Of a stretch of DNA of 64,000 nucleotides, positions 33,167 through 42,612 are shown piece by piece. The stretch's first letter is position 1, and each line of letters opens with the position of its first letter. A program made the position numbers and the translations under genes. The stretch lies in assembly GCA_964655485.1 (NCBI GenBank), contig CAZZMS010000090.1, positions 1-64,000 of the forward strand, written 5' to 3'. Source of the stretch: JANWYU01 sp964655485 (GTDB lineage: Bacteria > Bdellovibrionota > Bdellovibrionia > Bdellovibrionales > Bdellovibrionaceae). The notes beneath the pieces were generated by a model. That model was given only the letters and a program-made list of their open reading frames with translations. It was not told the origin of the DNA and made no database searches.

Positions 33167-35134
33167 TTAATTTTCTGGTTCACCCCATGAGGTGGGCAGG
33201 AAAAATCTTAAAGGTTGTTTTTTCATGGTTTCTTTCAATGCGTGTAGTATGGGCTTTACCCATAAGCTTCTCAGGTTCTGTGCAAATGCAGCCAAAGACA
33301 TAGCGCACAAAAAGCTTAGCCAGAAGTTGAAAAAACCGATCACGACAATCCCAAAGGCTGACTGAAGAATAAGAGAGCTAGATGACATGGGGCTTCCCCA
33401 CAGGCTGGTCCAGCCCAAAGCCCAAAAACCGGCAGAAAGAGTGACGTGGCGGACATCCAGGGGAAGTCCTAAAAATTGTCCCCACATACTTGTAAAAGCC
33501 AAGCCAAATCCCAAGATCCCATTGAGTAACAATGCGGACATGTGTTTTTCGATAAAATATAAAGCTTTTTTTAACCACACAGACTGAATGGTAGTTTGCC
33601 AATCCTTTAGTTGCTTGGGTATATGAAAACGGTTCAGCATATTTTCCAGGTAACCGGCCAAGATGGCTGAAAGAAACAGAACGAGTCCTGTCTCCATGGC
33701 GTAAAAAAAAGTGAAACTGCCGATAGGATCGAGAGAATGTAGGAGGGATAAGCCTTTTTCTTGAGGTAAAAGCGGCTCTTTTACTAAAGCCATCCATGCG
33801 ATAGAGAAGCTTAAGCTTAAAGGGATAATTCCTGAAAGATTACCCAACACAGCCATGAATTGTGCACGTGAGAAAGCAGCGACTTCTTCGATCAGCTCGC
33901 CGAGCTTCTCTCTTTTTTTGATGTGAGAAATGCGATGGGCAAGTGCGGGAGCGGTATTGGCAGGCATTTTTGTGGCGAGAATGCCCCCTACCAAATAGAT
34001 GGCTGTGAAACTGAGAAAGTAATTAAGTCCGATGAGAAAAGCTTCGATAAAAAGAGGCAGTCCCCATGAGGATATTTTAATTTTTAAATAGACGGTAACA
34101 AAAGTAATAAGGCCGCCTTTCCACGCTTTTTTAAAAATCGAAAAAAGTTGTCGGTAACTTTTTGCAAAGTAATGTTCACCTTTTTCAGCCAGTCTTGATG
34201 TAAGAGTTTTTGCTACCAGATGCAGATTGGTCTGTAAAAATGAGGATAGTTTGCGATCTTCCTGTTGATGAACAATCCATTTTGCAAAATAATTTTTCCA
34301 CACGGGAAAAAGCGATTGGTCCTCGAGGTGCGAGTGTAACATGGAAATGATATTCCGAAGAGGCTCTAAAAGGCTCTCTATCTTCTCGAGATGATAGACC
34401 TCTGAGATTAAGATTCCTTCGGACTCCAAGTTTAAAGCATGAAGAGCAAGTTGTTGTTGGAGGCTTTCGAGAGTTTTTTGTCCGGATTCCAAAATGGATC
34501 GATCATGTTCAGGAGTCGAGCTTTGATCAAATAAATCGCGCTCCAAGGCCGTCGCAAATCGAGATAGGTCAACTAAGGTATCTGGGTACAGGGTGTGCAA
34601 ACCGACTCGTTCAGCGTGGTACAGGATCTGAGTATGGAGCCAAAATCCATCGCGTCGGATCTGTTTTAGCCAATTTAGTTTAAAGTCGCGTTGATTTTCA
34701 TGGGAGTCTGAAACCAATTTAACTAAGGGGATGAGAATGATCTCATCACTTCGCATAAAAAACTCCATGTCTGCGGGAGTCTTGACGAGCTGACACAAAA
34801 ACTCCGTGAGAAAAGGAGGTTTAAGTTTTTCTCGACGACCAAGGCTAGTTAGGAAGCGTTTGGCAAGCTCGCTGAAAAAGCCTCTTTCGAAGCTAGTTGA
34901 GTCTAACAGGCCGAGGTGCCGTGCACACCAAGAGGGAGGAAAAGCTTTTTTCCAAAAGTCATAGTATTGAGGATTTTTCTCCAGCACATTGAGAAAATAG
35001 CGGAAGCGCGTTTCTAAAGCGTGAGATTTTTCAAACCAGAGCAACCATTGGGTCAACCAAGCCACTCGCTCGGAGTCATTATTGACATGAGGAAGTTGTT
35101 CGAAAAGCTCAGGTAATAAAGAGACTGAGGTCAT
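33167..35134 (-). CDS. Gcr-like 'site-specific recombinase' family membrane protein
   Basis: A 655-residue protein with a helical N-terminal half (about 1-340) and seven or so membrane segments in the second half (such as WGLPLFIEAFLIGLNYFLSF and FFNFWLSFLCAMSLAAF). LGLPLDVRHVTLSAGFWALG matches the strongest motif of the gonococcal Gcr family, annotated as site-specific recombinases. The membrane-spanning layout does not fit a recombinase, so that name is doubtful. It overlaps the end of lysC by 4 nt and is probably translated with it. Confidence 0.65.
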   Translation of the reverse strand: MTSVSLLPELFEQLPHVNNDSERVAWLTQWLLWFEKSHALETRFRYFLNVLEKNPQYYDFWKKAFPPSWCARHLGLLDSTSFERGFFSELAKRFLTSLGRREKLKPPFLTEFLCQLVKTPADMEFFMRSDEIILIPLVKLVSDSHENQRDFKLNWLKQIRRDGFWLHTQILYHAERVGLHTLYPDTLVDLSRFATALERDLFDQSSTPEHDRSILESGQKTLESLQQQLALHALNLESEGILISEVYHLEKIESLLEPLRNIISMLHSHLEDQSLFPVWKNYFAKWIVHQQEDRKLSSFLQTNLHLVAKTLTSRLAEKGEHYFAKSYRQLFSIFKKAWKGGLITFVTVYLKIKISSWGLPLFIEAFLIGLNYFLSFTAIYLVGGILATKMPANTAPALAHRISHIKKREKLGELIEEVAAFSRAQFMAVLGNLSGIIPLSLSFSIAWMALVKEPLLPQEKGLSLLHSLDPIGSFTFFYAMETGLVLFLSAILAGYLENMLNRFHIPKQLKDWQTTIQSVWLKKALYFIEKHMSALLLNGILGFGLAFTSMWGQFLGLPLDVRHVTLSAGFWALGWTSLWGSPMSSSSLILQSAFGIVVIGFFNFWLSFLCAMSLAAFAQNLRSLWVKPILHALKETMKKQPLRFFLPTSWGEPEN

Positions 35135-36375
35135 CTCGGTTCTTTGTGAATGGGTTTATCGATCAATTTTTGATGGAAGTCATTGAGAGCGGTATCATGA
35201 TGTTGCGGGGAGAGCCATATATGAAAGGCCTCATCGGAGAAGGTTACTTTGTGAAAGGGCCACGGCATCTCACTTAGCGCAGAAAAGAAACGATGGCGGA
35301 GCTCGGATGAGCTCATAGGATAAGCGTGTACACTCACCACAGAAAGAATGAGTGAGTTCCCTTTTTGAGACTGAATTCCTTGGGTAAGATCGTCCCAGGT
35401 TTCTTTTGGGCCGGTAACATATAGGGTGATATGCTGTGGATCCTCCTGTTCTAACTCTAGGATCAGAACCTCTGGAACTTGTTCTTGCTTTGCCCACTCC
35501 AGAAATGTGGCCGGGCTATCCCCGAATACAGGCGAAGGGAGCTTGATGGCGAGTACTTTTTCAAATGATGTTACCGCGATAAACCGAGCTTGTTCGTAGT
35601 TCATTCGAGCCTCGCTTTTGGAATATTGAGAATGAGTAGAGTCTCCTACAGAGCGGATCCACGTCCCTCGGTGAGATTCGGCATGCGCCGGGCCTACGTA
35701 TAAGGGTAAGCCACAGTGTTCAGCCAGTTTAGCCGCACGCCAATGGATCACCTTAGCCCCCCAAAAACTCATACGACTCATAGTGGAGGCTGATAGCTCA
35801 GAAACTTTGTGGGCGTTAGGAACCTTGCGTGGATCTGCTGTGTAAACACTGTCGACGTCTTTTAAAATATAACAGGCCTTTGCATTTAATGAATGGGCTA
35901 AGGCCACGGCACTGAGATCTGATCCTCCACGCCCCAAGGTAGTTACATTTTTCCCTTGGCTTGAAACCCCCTGAAATCCAGCGATAACTACAACCGGGAA
36001 ATGGGACAAGTGTTTCTCGATGCGCTCGGGGCGTATGTTCAAAATGTGAGCTTGGCTATGGTGCTCGTCCGTGATGATTCCAGCCTGACTTCCCGTAAGA
36101 CTGATAGCGGGAATTCCAAGATCTATAAGCGCCATGGTTAGAAGGGAGGCCGAGACTCTTTCCCCAGTGGTCAGTAACATATCAAGTTCGCGCAGGTGGG
36201 GCTTGGTTGCTACCTGATGGGCCAACTGTATGAGTTCGTTAGTGGTGGCCCCCATGGCACTGACCACGATGAGAATGTGTTGATGTTCTAGGAGGTCTCG
36301 CTTGATCCGTGTAGCTGTTTGACGAATTTTTTGAGGATCAGCAAGGGTGGCTCCACCGTATTTTTGCACAATCAC
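35131..36375 (-). CDS. lysC: Aspartate kinase
   Basis: A 414-residue enzyme that phosphorylates aspartate, the first step to lysine, threonine, methionine and diaminopimelate. The kinase domain is clear: IVQKYGGATLADPQKI (usual KFGGTS changed to KYGGAT), LLTTGERVSASLL near 70, TLGRGGSDLSAVALA near 147 and SVYTADPRKVPNAHKV near 178. The C-terminal 130 residues form the ACT regulatory region. It lies upstream of the gcr-like gene and overlaps it by 4 nt. Confidence 0.92.
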   Translation of the reverse strand: MIVQKYGGATLADPQKIRQTATRIKRDLLEHQHILIVVSAMGATTNELIQLAHQVATKPHLRELDMLLTTGERVSASLLTMALIDLGIPAISLTGSQAGIITDEHHSQAHILNIRPERIEKHLSHFPVVVIAGFQGVSSQGKNVTTLGRGGSDLSAVALAHSLNAKACYILKDVDSVYTADPRKVPNAHKVSELSASTMSRMSFWGAKVIHWRAAKLAEHCGLPLYVGPAHAESHRGTWIRSVGDSTHSQYSKSEARMNYEQARFIAVTSFEKVLAIKLPSPVFGDSPATFLEWAKQEQVPEVLILELEQEDPQHITLYVTGPKETWDDLTQGIQSQKGNSLILSVVSVHAYPMSSSELRHRFFSALSEMPWPFHKVTFSDEAFHIWLSPQHHDTALNDFHQKLIDKPIHKEPR

Positions 36376-36437
36376 TGGAATATTATCCGCGATTGCTCAC
36401 TAAAATTCAGCGCATGGAGCGTCGAAAAAGTAACAGT

Positions 36438-37583
36438 CTAATCAAAGGCTACCACATTCTCCGGTGAGCGTAAGGAATAGCGGGCCGATAAGAACTGTTT
36501 TGCCCCGGGGGGAACTTTCACAAAATAATGACTCAAATGGGCTGGCACATGAGCCTGCAACAGATGAGGATTAAGTTCTTTTAATGCGGCCTCGGTGATC
36601 ATAAGCAAGCGCGCTAGCTCCGATAAGCTTTTACCACCTTTAACGGGAAGTTTTTCAAATTGGAGAGGTGGACGGGGTTGATAGTTGGTAAATCCGTACA
36701 AACTGGGGGCTTTGCTGATGAGCATAGCAGCGATGATTTTGGGCACGTAATGCTTGGTTTCCTCCGGCAGAGCTCCTATTTTTGCCAGTGTCCAAAAATT
36801 TTTCGTGTGATATTTGTGAATAAGTCGTCTCAAGCCATTTTCTCCCATATTGTAACTGGCAGCAACCAAGTGCCAATCTTGAAACTCTCGATATAAGTCT
36901 TTGAGGTAACGGATAGCTGCCCCAGTAGATTTCTCGATATCCATTCTTTCATCGATCTGGGGGGTAATCAGTAATCCATAGTTTTTTCCGGTGGAGGCAA
37001 TGAATTGCCAGGGGCCTACGGCTCCTGATTTGGAACGGGCCGTGGCACTAAAGCCACTTTCAATCATGACCATATAAGCCAAATCTAACGGTAACCCTGA
37101 AGCCTCTAGTTGCCTCTGTAAAAAGGGCATATACATGGATGATCGTTCCAGCCACACCTCAAACCACTTGCGCCCGGTGCTTTGAAAATGTGCAATCCAG
37201 TAGCTGACTTGGGGATTATAAGTGACTGGCAGGTCAAAAATCATGGGAGCCCTATGCGCAGCAAGAGAGTCCCTGTTGGGGGTACGCAGGTTCGATTTGT
37301 TATTGATAGCCGCCAGACAGTCAGGGTTCGGACTGAGGATTAAAATTGCAAAAATCCATACTAGGAGGCGAGAAAGCTCGCGGGCGATATAGTAGAGACA
37401 AGCGTGAATCGTGTCCTGCTCTATTTCGTGATCTTTTTCTTTTTTTTTCCAACCCAAGAAAGCTCGAATGTTGCGCCAGCTTACGCTATATACCACGTTA
37501 CCTTCGGGATTGTTACCATGAGGAATAATGTAGGTATGAAGTTTTCCATGATTAAAAGAAATTCCAAAAACCGATGTACGCAA
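36438..37583 (-). CDS. Lytic murein transglycosylase (SLT/MltD-like), start uncertain
   Basis: The catalytic domain has MVMIESGFSATARS (Glu near 175), SKSGAVGPWQFIASTGK, VAASYNMGENGL and EETKHYVPKIIAAML, typical of SLT-type enzymes that cut the peptidoglycan glycan strand. A short LysM-like tail follows. A hydrophobic segment lies at about residues 73-92 rather than at the N-terminus. No ATG with a ribosome site precedes it: the only starts in frame are TTG or GTG, and the open frame continues upstream to 37796, to an in-frame TAA. The N-terminal boundary is therefore open. Confidence 0.8.
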   Translation of the reverse strand: MRTSVFGISFNHGKLHTYIIPHGNNPEGNVVYSVSWRNIRAFLGWKKKEKDHEIEQDTIHACLYYIARELSRLLVWIFAILILSPNPDCLAAINNKSNLRTPNRDSLAAHRAPMIFDLPVTYNPQVSYWIAHFQSTGRKWFEVWLERSSMYMPFLQRQLEASGLPLDLAYMVMIESGFSATARSKSGAVGPWQFIASTGKNYGLLITPQIDERMDIEKSTGAAIRYLKDLYREFQDWHLVAASYNMGENGLRRLIHKYHTKNFWTLAKIGALPEETKHYVPKIIAAMLISKAPSLYGFTNYQPRPPLQFEKLPVKGGKSLSELARLLMITEAALKELNPHLLQAHVPAHLSHYFVKVPPGAKQFLSARYSLRSPENVVAFD

Positions 37584-37817
37584 AAATACGATGCCGCGAG
37601 CTAAATCTTCGGCGACTAATAGGAGAATTTCTTTTTTTAGATCTTTAAGGTTTTGAAATTGATCAGAAAAGTTAGGGTCTTGGAAAATGCCAAGTTGTAC
37701 TTCGCCTTTTTTGGCTAGACTGCGATCCCAGTCGTGGGAATTCTCGCGAATAATTTGAGCGAGCTCAAGTACAGACTCGTTAATATCAACAACTTGTTAC
37801 TTCGGTTGTTCCGACAT
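37584..37817 (-). pseudogene. Upstream continuation of the transglycosylase frame, interrupted by one TAA
   Basis: On the minus strand, ATG at 37817 reads MSEQPK, then TAA at 37799-37797, then QVVDINESVLELAQIIREN and onward in the same frame into the transglycosylase ORF with no further stop. This continuation reads like real protein (RSLAKKGEVQLGIFQDP, KKEILLLVAEDLARGIVFL). It may be the N-terminal domain of a membrane-anchored enzyme, or a separate gene fused to it, with a nonsense codon at position 7. AAGGA lies upstream but fits an overlapping ATG in another frame better. The remaining 120 bases up to 37938 hold no other gene. Confidence 0.4.
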
Positions 37818-37938
37818 AGTTCCATTATTATCCTTGGAGGGAATGATTAACTACTCGTAGGTGACACTTCTCACCTTTGGGCTAGTTTTTGGGCCCTTAT
37901 GCGATGATTTTCCATGCAATCGCGCTTATCCTATCAGC

Positions 37939-38616
37939 ATGAGAAATTTTATGCTCAGTCATTTTATGTGGGGAATGGTCATTTGGCTTTTTGTTACTCA
38001 GGGATTAGCCTCTGGGGTGAAATTTAGTATCTTCGTTTATCATCGCTTAGCTACAAAAAATTTAGAAGATATGGATCGATTGCTGCGCGCCAAAATTCAC
38101 GCCAGTCAAAAATCTGCGACTCCGGAAGAGCAGGTGGCCCATTTAGTGGAGGCGACTCAAGCTTTATTCTCTCGTCCGAATTACGATAATTTGATTGAAA
38201 AGCTGTTACCTCAGCTTCTTTTTGAGCTCAAGGACAAAGGGCTCACTGAGAAGGTTTTTTCAGAGTTTATTGGTGAGGCTACGGCGGGAATTCAAGACGA
38301 GGCCAAGACGGTCTCGGGAGAAGCACAGGTCACTTATCTTATCGCGCTTGAGAATTGGCTTTCTGAAATGCAAATCTATTTGGACCAAGAGTCCATCCGC
38401 AAGTTGGTTGAGCGCATCGCTGATACCCAGTTTAAAATCTCTGATTTGGCTAAAAAGACGGCAGGCTTGCACCTCCCTTATACCTTAAAAGATCCACAAA
38501 AATTAGCTAGGCATATTCTAAAAAAACCGCAAAAGCAGACGGCTAAAAAAGCTAACGTAAATAAGTTCACCTCCGGTGAAGAGAGCTCTGGTGGTAGCGA
38601 AGACCCTTCTCTGTGA
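37939..38616 (+). CDS. Exported helical protein of unknown function
   Basis: I take the ATG at 37939, since a hydrophobic signal-like segment (FMWGMVIWLFVTQGLAS) begins a few residues later; the frame is open upstream. The 225-residue product is largely helical and charged after the signal, and ends in a Lys-rich then Ser/Gly-rich tail. No ribosome site is clear. It lies 15 nt upstream of an outer-membrane barrel gene, so the two are probably one transcription unit. No family is recognised. Confidence 0.55.
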   Translation: MRNFMLSHFMWGMVIWLFVTQGLASGVKFSIFVYHRLATKNLEDMDRLLRAKIHASQKSATPEEQVAHLVEATQALFSRPNYDNLIEKLLPQLLFELKDKGLTEKVFSEFIGEATAGIQDEAKTVSGEAQVTYLIALENWLSEMQIYLDQESIRKLVERIADTQFKISDLAKKTAGLHLPYTLKDPQKLARHILKKPQKQTAKKANVNKFTSGEESSGGSEDPSL

Positions 38617-38631
38617 TACTGGGCCCATTTC

Positions 38632-39753
38632 ATGACAAATTTTTTGTTGAGTTATAGCTACTTTGCAAAGGCCGCATTGTTTGTTTTTGTTGTAGTTTTG
38701 GCATCGAAGCTTAACGCACAAATTCCCTCAGCTAGTGTGGGTGAGCGCTACTTTTATCGAGGAGCTCGGGCTTTGGGTATGGGTGGGGTGCAAGTAGTAA
38801 CCGTAAACGACGAAACAGCGGTACTCATCAACCCCGCCAATCAGCTGCGGCTCAGGGGGGCGCGTTTGACTTCATTAGATGTGGAGCTTGAGGCCTCTGA
38901 TACGTTCTACTACCCCTTTTACCAAACTCAGCCTATTGGTAACCCGCTCAATTTGGATTCGGTTTTCTCTAGTATTAGTCAAAATCCTGATAAAAATTAT
39001 TATTTTCGCGCGAGTTCAGCGCCGGTATTTGCTAGTGAGTTTTTTAGTTTAGGAGCTTTGATTCAGCAAAGTTTGATGGGGCGGCTCAACTCGAGTTCAG
39101 CCACGGCCGACGCATTTTATCGAGACGATCAAGTGCTATTTGCGGGAATCGCCGCCAGGATGCTGGATGGACATCTGAAGTTGGGTGTTACTGGGCGAGC
39201 CGTGTCGCGTCTCGAGCTGGATGCGCAACTCCCGTGGCCTAGCGTGTTCAGCATGGTTCATCAGGGTCGGGGGGGGACAGCTTTAGCTTATGATCTAGGC
39301 TTGACTTTGGTAGCACCTGTGGCTTGGCACCCCACCTTGAGTATCGTGGCCCGAGATTTTGGTGGTACACGGTTTGATCAAAGCTTCTATCAAAGAGGCA
39401 GCTATTTCACGACCTTGCCCGAGCAGAAGCAGTCTATAGATGTTGGTTTAGGGGTGTTCCCTATTCATCGCAGTCAAAACCGCTCCGTATTTGCGATCGA
39501 AGCTCATGACGTCGAGAATATGTCCAAACGTTCAAAGCCAATAAAAAATCTCCATCTTGGCTACGAGTTTAATTATCGCGATATTTTATTTTTTCGCTTC
39601 GGAGCTAACCAGGGCCATTGGACCACAGGGATTGAAATCGCAAGCGAGTTCACGCAGTTGCAATTAGCTTGGTATGCCGAGGAGATGACCGATGATGATA
39701 GCATTTCTTTTCCTTCGAGGCGGCTTGTTTTGAAATGGTCGTTTCGATTTTAG
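38632..39753 (+). CDS. Predicted outer-membrane barrel, TraF/FadL-like, paralogue of 40843-42024
   Basis: A 373-residue protein with a signal peptide (hydrophobic segment to about residue 28, then LNAQ), then YFYRGARALGMGGVQVVTVND and DETAVLINPANQL, which match the start of the TraF/FadL-like barrel families. It ends in LVLKWSFRF, with the terminal Phe required for outer-membrane insertion. The product of the gene starting at 40843 has the same RALGMGGV opening. A run of eight G bases at about 39269 lies in the middle of the gene and could cause frame changes. Confidence 0.7.
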   Translation: MTNFLLSYSYFAKAALFVFVVVLASKLNAQIPSASVGERYFYRGARALGMGGVQVVTVNDETAVLINPANQLRLRGARLTSLDVELEASDTFYYPFYQTQPIGNPLNLDSVFSSISQNPDKNYYFRASSAPVFASEFFSLGALIQQSLMGRLNSSSATADAFYRDDQVLFAGIAARMLDGHLKLGVTGRAVSRLELDAQLPWPSVFSMVHQGRGGTALAYDLGLTLVAPVAWHPTLSIVARDFGGTRFDQSFYQRGSYFTTLPEQKQSIDVGLGVFPIHRSQNRSVFAIEAHDVENMSKRSKPIKNLHLGYEFNYRDILFFRFGANQGHWTTGIEIASEFTQLQLAWYAEEMTDDDSISFPSRRLVLKWSFRF

Positions 39754-39853
39754 GAGAAAAAAGATGGGTGCTTCAGGAATAGTGGTGGCCCCAAAACTTT
39801 TTTGATAAACTTGATTTCGAGGGCAGATAGTGTTTGCTAGAGGTCATTGAACG

Positions 39854-40729
39854 ATGCGTACGTTGAGTCGACAAATTTTAGCTCGAGTCACCTGGATTGC
39901 CATGGTCAGCTTATGCGTGGTGAACTGCAAGAATCCTTATGGGAAGTTTTCTTCACAAAGCTCGGATGAGGCCTTGTACCAGTCGGCTATGCAGGCCTAC
40001 AATAATAATCAATTCGTTCTGTCTACGACTTATTTCCAACAGCTTTCACCGGGTTTTTTAGCGCAACGAGAGGTGCGTTTTAATTACGCCAAGGCCTTAG
40101 CTGGCAGGTGTGGATACACGTTTTTTGATTTTGTAGAGGCTTTACAAAATGCCAACTTCAGCAATCCCCTGTTTAAGGCCCTTCTTTCCATGTGGGGGAA
40201 TAAGCCCGTGTTACCGCAGTATTGTACTCAAGCCGAATTGCAACTCAAACAGGTGTGGGCGCAGTATGGGACTCCGACTAATGAAGAGAAGTTGTTTATG
40301 GTTCTTCTGTCCTTGTCTAAGATGGGGATGTACTTGCGAGCGAGCCATGATATTGATGAAAATGGGGGCTTGGGTAATGGGGTCGTCGATACCGGCGTAG
40401 ATAGTTGTACCGTCGACACCTCGGGAACAGTCCCTAAGCAGTTCACTGACGCGGAAATTAAGGAGGTTATCACAGGATTGGCTCTAACCAATTTGTATGT
40501 GGCAGCTTTGGCTGGTGTCGTGACCAATGCCTCCACTATTAGCACAGTTCTAAATACTTTTTGCACGACGCCTGGGGTGGCTTTTTGTTCTTTAACCGAC
40601 GCAGCCAGTGTGACTCCCGCTGATGTGAAAACGATGCGAGGATTTCTGGTGTGGGATGCTACGGGTTTGGATGGTAACTCCAGTTGTGTTCCCGTTAATC
40701 CCCCACCGGGTACCTTATGTTGTCCTTAA
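39854..40729 (+). CDS. Predicted lipoprotein with TPR-like helices
   Basis: A 291-residue protein starting with a signal segment ending in LCVVNC (Cys near 25), so it should be lipidated. Residues 40-90 (DEALYQSAMQAYNNNQF, REVRFNYAKALAGR) look like a tetratricopeptide-type hairpin. The later half has several Cys residues and an acidic, Asp/Gly-rich part (DIDENGGLGNGVVDTGVDS) that may bind calcium. It stands between two related outer-membrane barrel genes. Function unknown. Confidence 0.65.
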   Translation: MRTLSRQILARVTWIAMVSLCVVNCKNPYGKFSSQSSDEALYQSAMQAYNNNQFVLSTTYFQQLSPGFLAQREVRFNYAKALAGRCGYTFFDFVEALQNANFSNPLFKALLSMWGNKPVLPQYCTQAELQLKQVWAQYGTPTNEEKLFMVLLSLSKMGMYLRASHDIDENGGLGNGVVDTGVDSCTVDTSGTVPKQFTDAEIKEVITGLALTNLYVAALAGVVTNASTISTVLNTFCTTPGVAFCSLTDAASVTPADVKTMRGFLVWDATGLDGNSSCVPVNPPPGTLCCP

Positions 40730-40842
40730 TGCCTGAGGCTAGCTAGAGCCAGCACTTGAAGGTGCTATTTTCGTCGAGTGAGAACTCGTGCTTGTCTTTG
40801 TCTTTCAATGGGAACGCCACTGCACCATGGTATTCGAGCTTG

Positions 40843-42024
40843 ATGACTTGCCTACTCGAATGGATTGAGAGGACACTGGATAGTGTGAGGGAGTTTTCTG
40901 TTAGCTTGGGCCGCTGGGGGATATTATTTATTTTCTTGGCTTCCGTTGGGGAGGGTCAAGAGCTCCGCACCTATCACCAATCAATACGTGCGCTTGGCAT
41001 GGGAGGAGTCAGGGTAGCCCACGAACATGAGGCGCAAGCTTTGGCGTGGAATCCCGCTTATCTTGGCTTTAACTCGGGATTCAATATGACCTTAGCGGAT
41101 GCGGGAGCGGGGTTTAATGGGTTACAGGCCTACGAAAGCTTTAAAGACGTAGATTTAAGTCAAGGGATCAGTGGTTTAAACGGTGTTTATGGTAAGCCTT
41201 TGTGGTTGGGGGCATGGGGTTGGGCCGCCGTATCTTGGAGTTTTGCAGGAGCTTACTATTTATCTTTTTACGACCTGACGGTGTTACTTAAAGATCCAGG
41301 TGTTCCCAAAATGGATGTGAGTTACTATCAAGACGATTTTTATATTTTGGGTTTTGGTTACCAAGTTCTTGAGGGTTTCAGTATAGGAGCGAACATTAAG
41401 CGAGTAGAAAGAATTGGAGGGGATATCACATTCGATACAGCTCAACTCTTGTCCCCCGGTTTTGTCAACAATCTGGTGAGTAACATTGAAAGTACCTTGA
41501 ATGCTCACGGCCAAGCTTTTGGCGCAGATATAGGGGTAGCCTATCGCTGGAAGCGTGCTTTGAATCCCACTTTATCCTTGGCGTGGCAGGATGTGGGTTA
41601 TACGAGTTTTGCGCCGAGTGATCCCACCAAACCTATGGCTCCCATACGGGATAATTTGATCTTGTCGGGGAATTTTCATGATTCATGGATGGGTTTCCGC
41701 CTCGGCGGAGGTTTTGAGTACCGACATATTCGTAACGACGATGAGCAGTTGGGCAAGAAAATTCACCTAGGTTTGGAGCTGGGCCTTCCCTTTGTCGATT
41801 TGAGGGCTGGGTTATATCAGGGATACACGAGTTATGGTGTTGGATTAGATATTTGGCTTTTACGTTTTGATGCCGCCTGGTTTCGTCAGGAGATGGGAGT
41901 TTTTCCCGGGCAGACTCCGCAAGAGCGGATTATGCTGAGTTTAAACATGGACTTAAGTCTTGATCCAGATTTGCGCCTTCGCGAAGACTCAGGACGCAGG
42001 CGGCGTTTGTTCCAGCGGCGTTGA
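40843..42024 (+). CDS. Predicted outer-membrane barrel, paralogue of 38632-39753
   Basis: A protein of about 393 residues from the ATG at 40843 (the frame is open further upstream from 40756). A signal segment GRWGILFIFLASVGEGQ is followed by YHQSIRALGMGGVRVAHEHE and AQALAWNPAYLGF, the same opening as the barrel encoded at 38632. The rest alternates aromatic and polar residues like a FadL/TraF-type barrel. It ends in a basic tail (RRRRLFQRR) rather than a terminal Phe, which is unusual for a barrel. Confidence 0.65.
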   Translation: MTCLLEWIERTLDSVREFSVSLGRWGILFIFLASVGEGQELRTYHQSIRALGMGGVRVAHEHEAQALAWNPAYLGFNSGFNMTLADAGAGFNGLQAYESFKDVDLSQGISGLNGVYGKPLWLGAWGWAAVSWSFAGAYYLSFYDLTVLLKDPGVPKMDVSYYQDDFYILGFGYQVLEGFSIGANIKRVERIGGDITFDTAQLLSPGFVNNLVSNIESTLNAHGQAFGADIGVAYRWKRALNPTLSLAWQDVGYTSFAPSDPTKPMAPIRDNLILSGNFHDSWMGFRLGGGFEYRHIRNDDEQLGKKIHLGLELGLPFVDLRAGLYQGYTSYGVGLDIWLLRFDAAWFRQEMGVFPGQTPQERIMLSLNMDLSLDPDLRLREDSGRRRRLFQRR

Positions 42025-42082
42025 TAGAGTGCGGGGCGGTCCGCGGATAGGGGATCATATTTTCAGTGTTTATTCTTAATCA

Positions 42083-42364
42083 TTATTCAGGGCGTGCCGC
42101 ATAGGGAGAGGGCTTGTGGGTGGTCTTGTTTGGTGGCAAAGATTCTCTCGCGGTTGGATGGTTGGCTGGAGCACTCTGTTCTGTGTTCTTGTAGGTAGCT
42201 ATCTCTTTAAATCGAGAGGAGATGTTGAGGCTTTCTGGCGTGGGTGAAGAAGAATTTTTCTCCCGGTCAAAGCTTTGACATGATGAGAACAAGACAGCTA
42301 AGGCAGCGAGAGGGAAAACTTTCCAAGTTTTGTCTTTCACGAGAGTGTCAATCAATCGAATCAT
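42083..42364 (-). CDS. Small predicted lipoprotein
   Basis: A 93-residue protein with a good ribosome site (AAGGAG about 7 nt before the ATG), a signal segment and lipidation motif AVLFSSC (Cys near 29). The mature part is short, Ser/Pro/Lys-rich and probably disordered. It lies alone between a convergent barrel gene and the tRNA. Function unknown. Confidence 0.6.
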   Translation of the reverse strand: MIRLIDTLVKDKTWKVFPLAALAVLFSSCQSFDREKNSSSPTPESLNISSRFKEIATYKNTEQSAPANHPTARESLPPNKTTHKPSPYAARPE

Positions 42365-42441
42365 GGATGGGCTCCTTCATGGGGTCAGACACCTGAATCC
42401 GTGAGTGCGGTTATATGAGGACGATCGGCATTATGACTCGA

Positions 42442-42473
42442 TAGGCAAGTGGTTTGGGGCAAAAACTTGCCTA
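42442..42473. repeat. Hairpin between the small lipoprotein gene and tRNA-Ala
   Basis: TAGGCAAGT at 42442-42450 and ACTTGCCTA at 42465-42473 are perfect 9 bp inverted arms with a 14 nt loop. It ends 36 nt before the tRNA. It could be an operator for the divergent lipoprotein gene or tRNA, or part of a leader. Confidence 0.4.
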
Positions 42474-42508
42474 AGGTGGGGTGATGCAGTAAGGTTCCAT
42501 TTCAGCGT

Positions 42509-42584
<76 letters not shown>

Positions 42585-42612
42585 ATTTTTTTTCTGCTCA
42601 AAAAATGAGGGA

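Noticed and set aside
42083..42110. GGGCGTGCC near 42092 as a third copy of the 53.9 kb repeat
   Set aside because: Only the 9 bp word is shared; flanks differ and it lies inside the C-terminal codons of the small lipoprotein.
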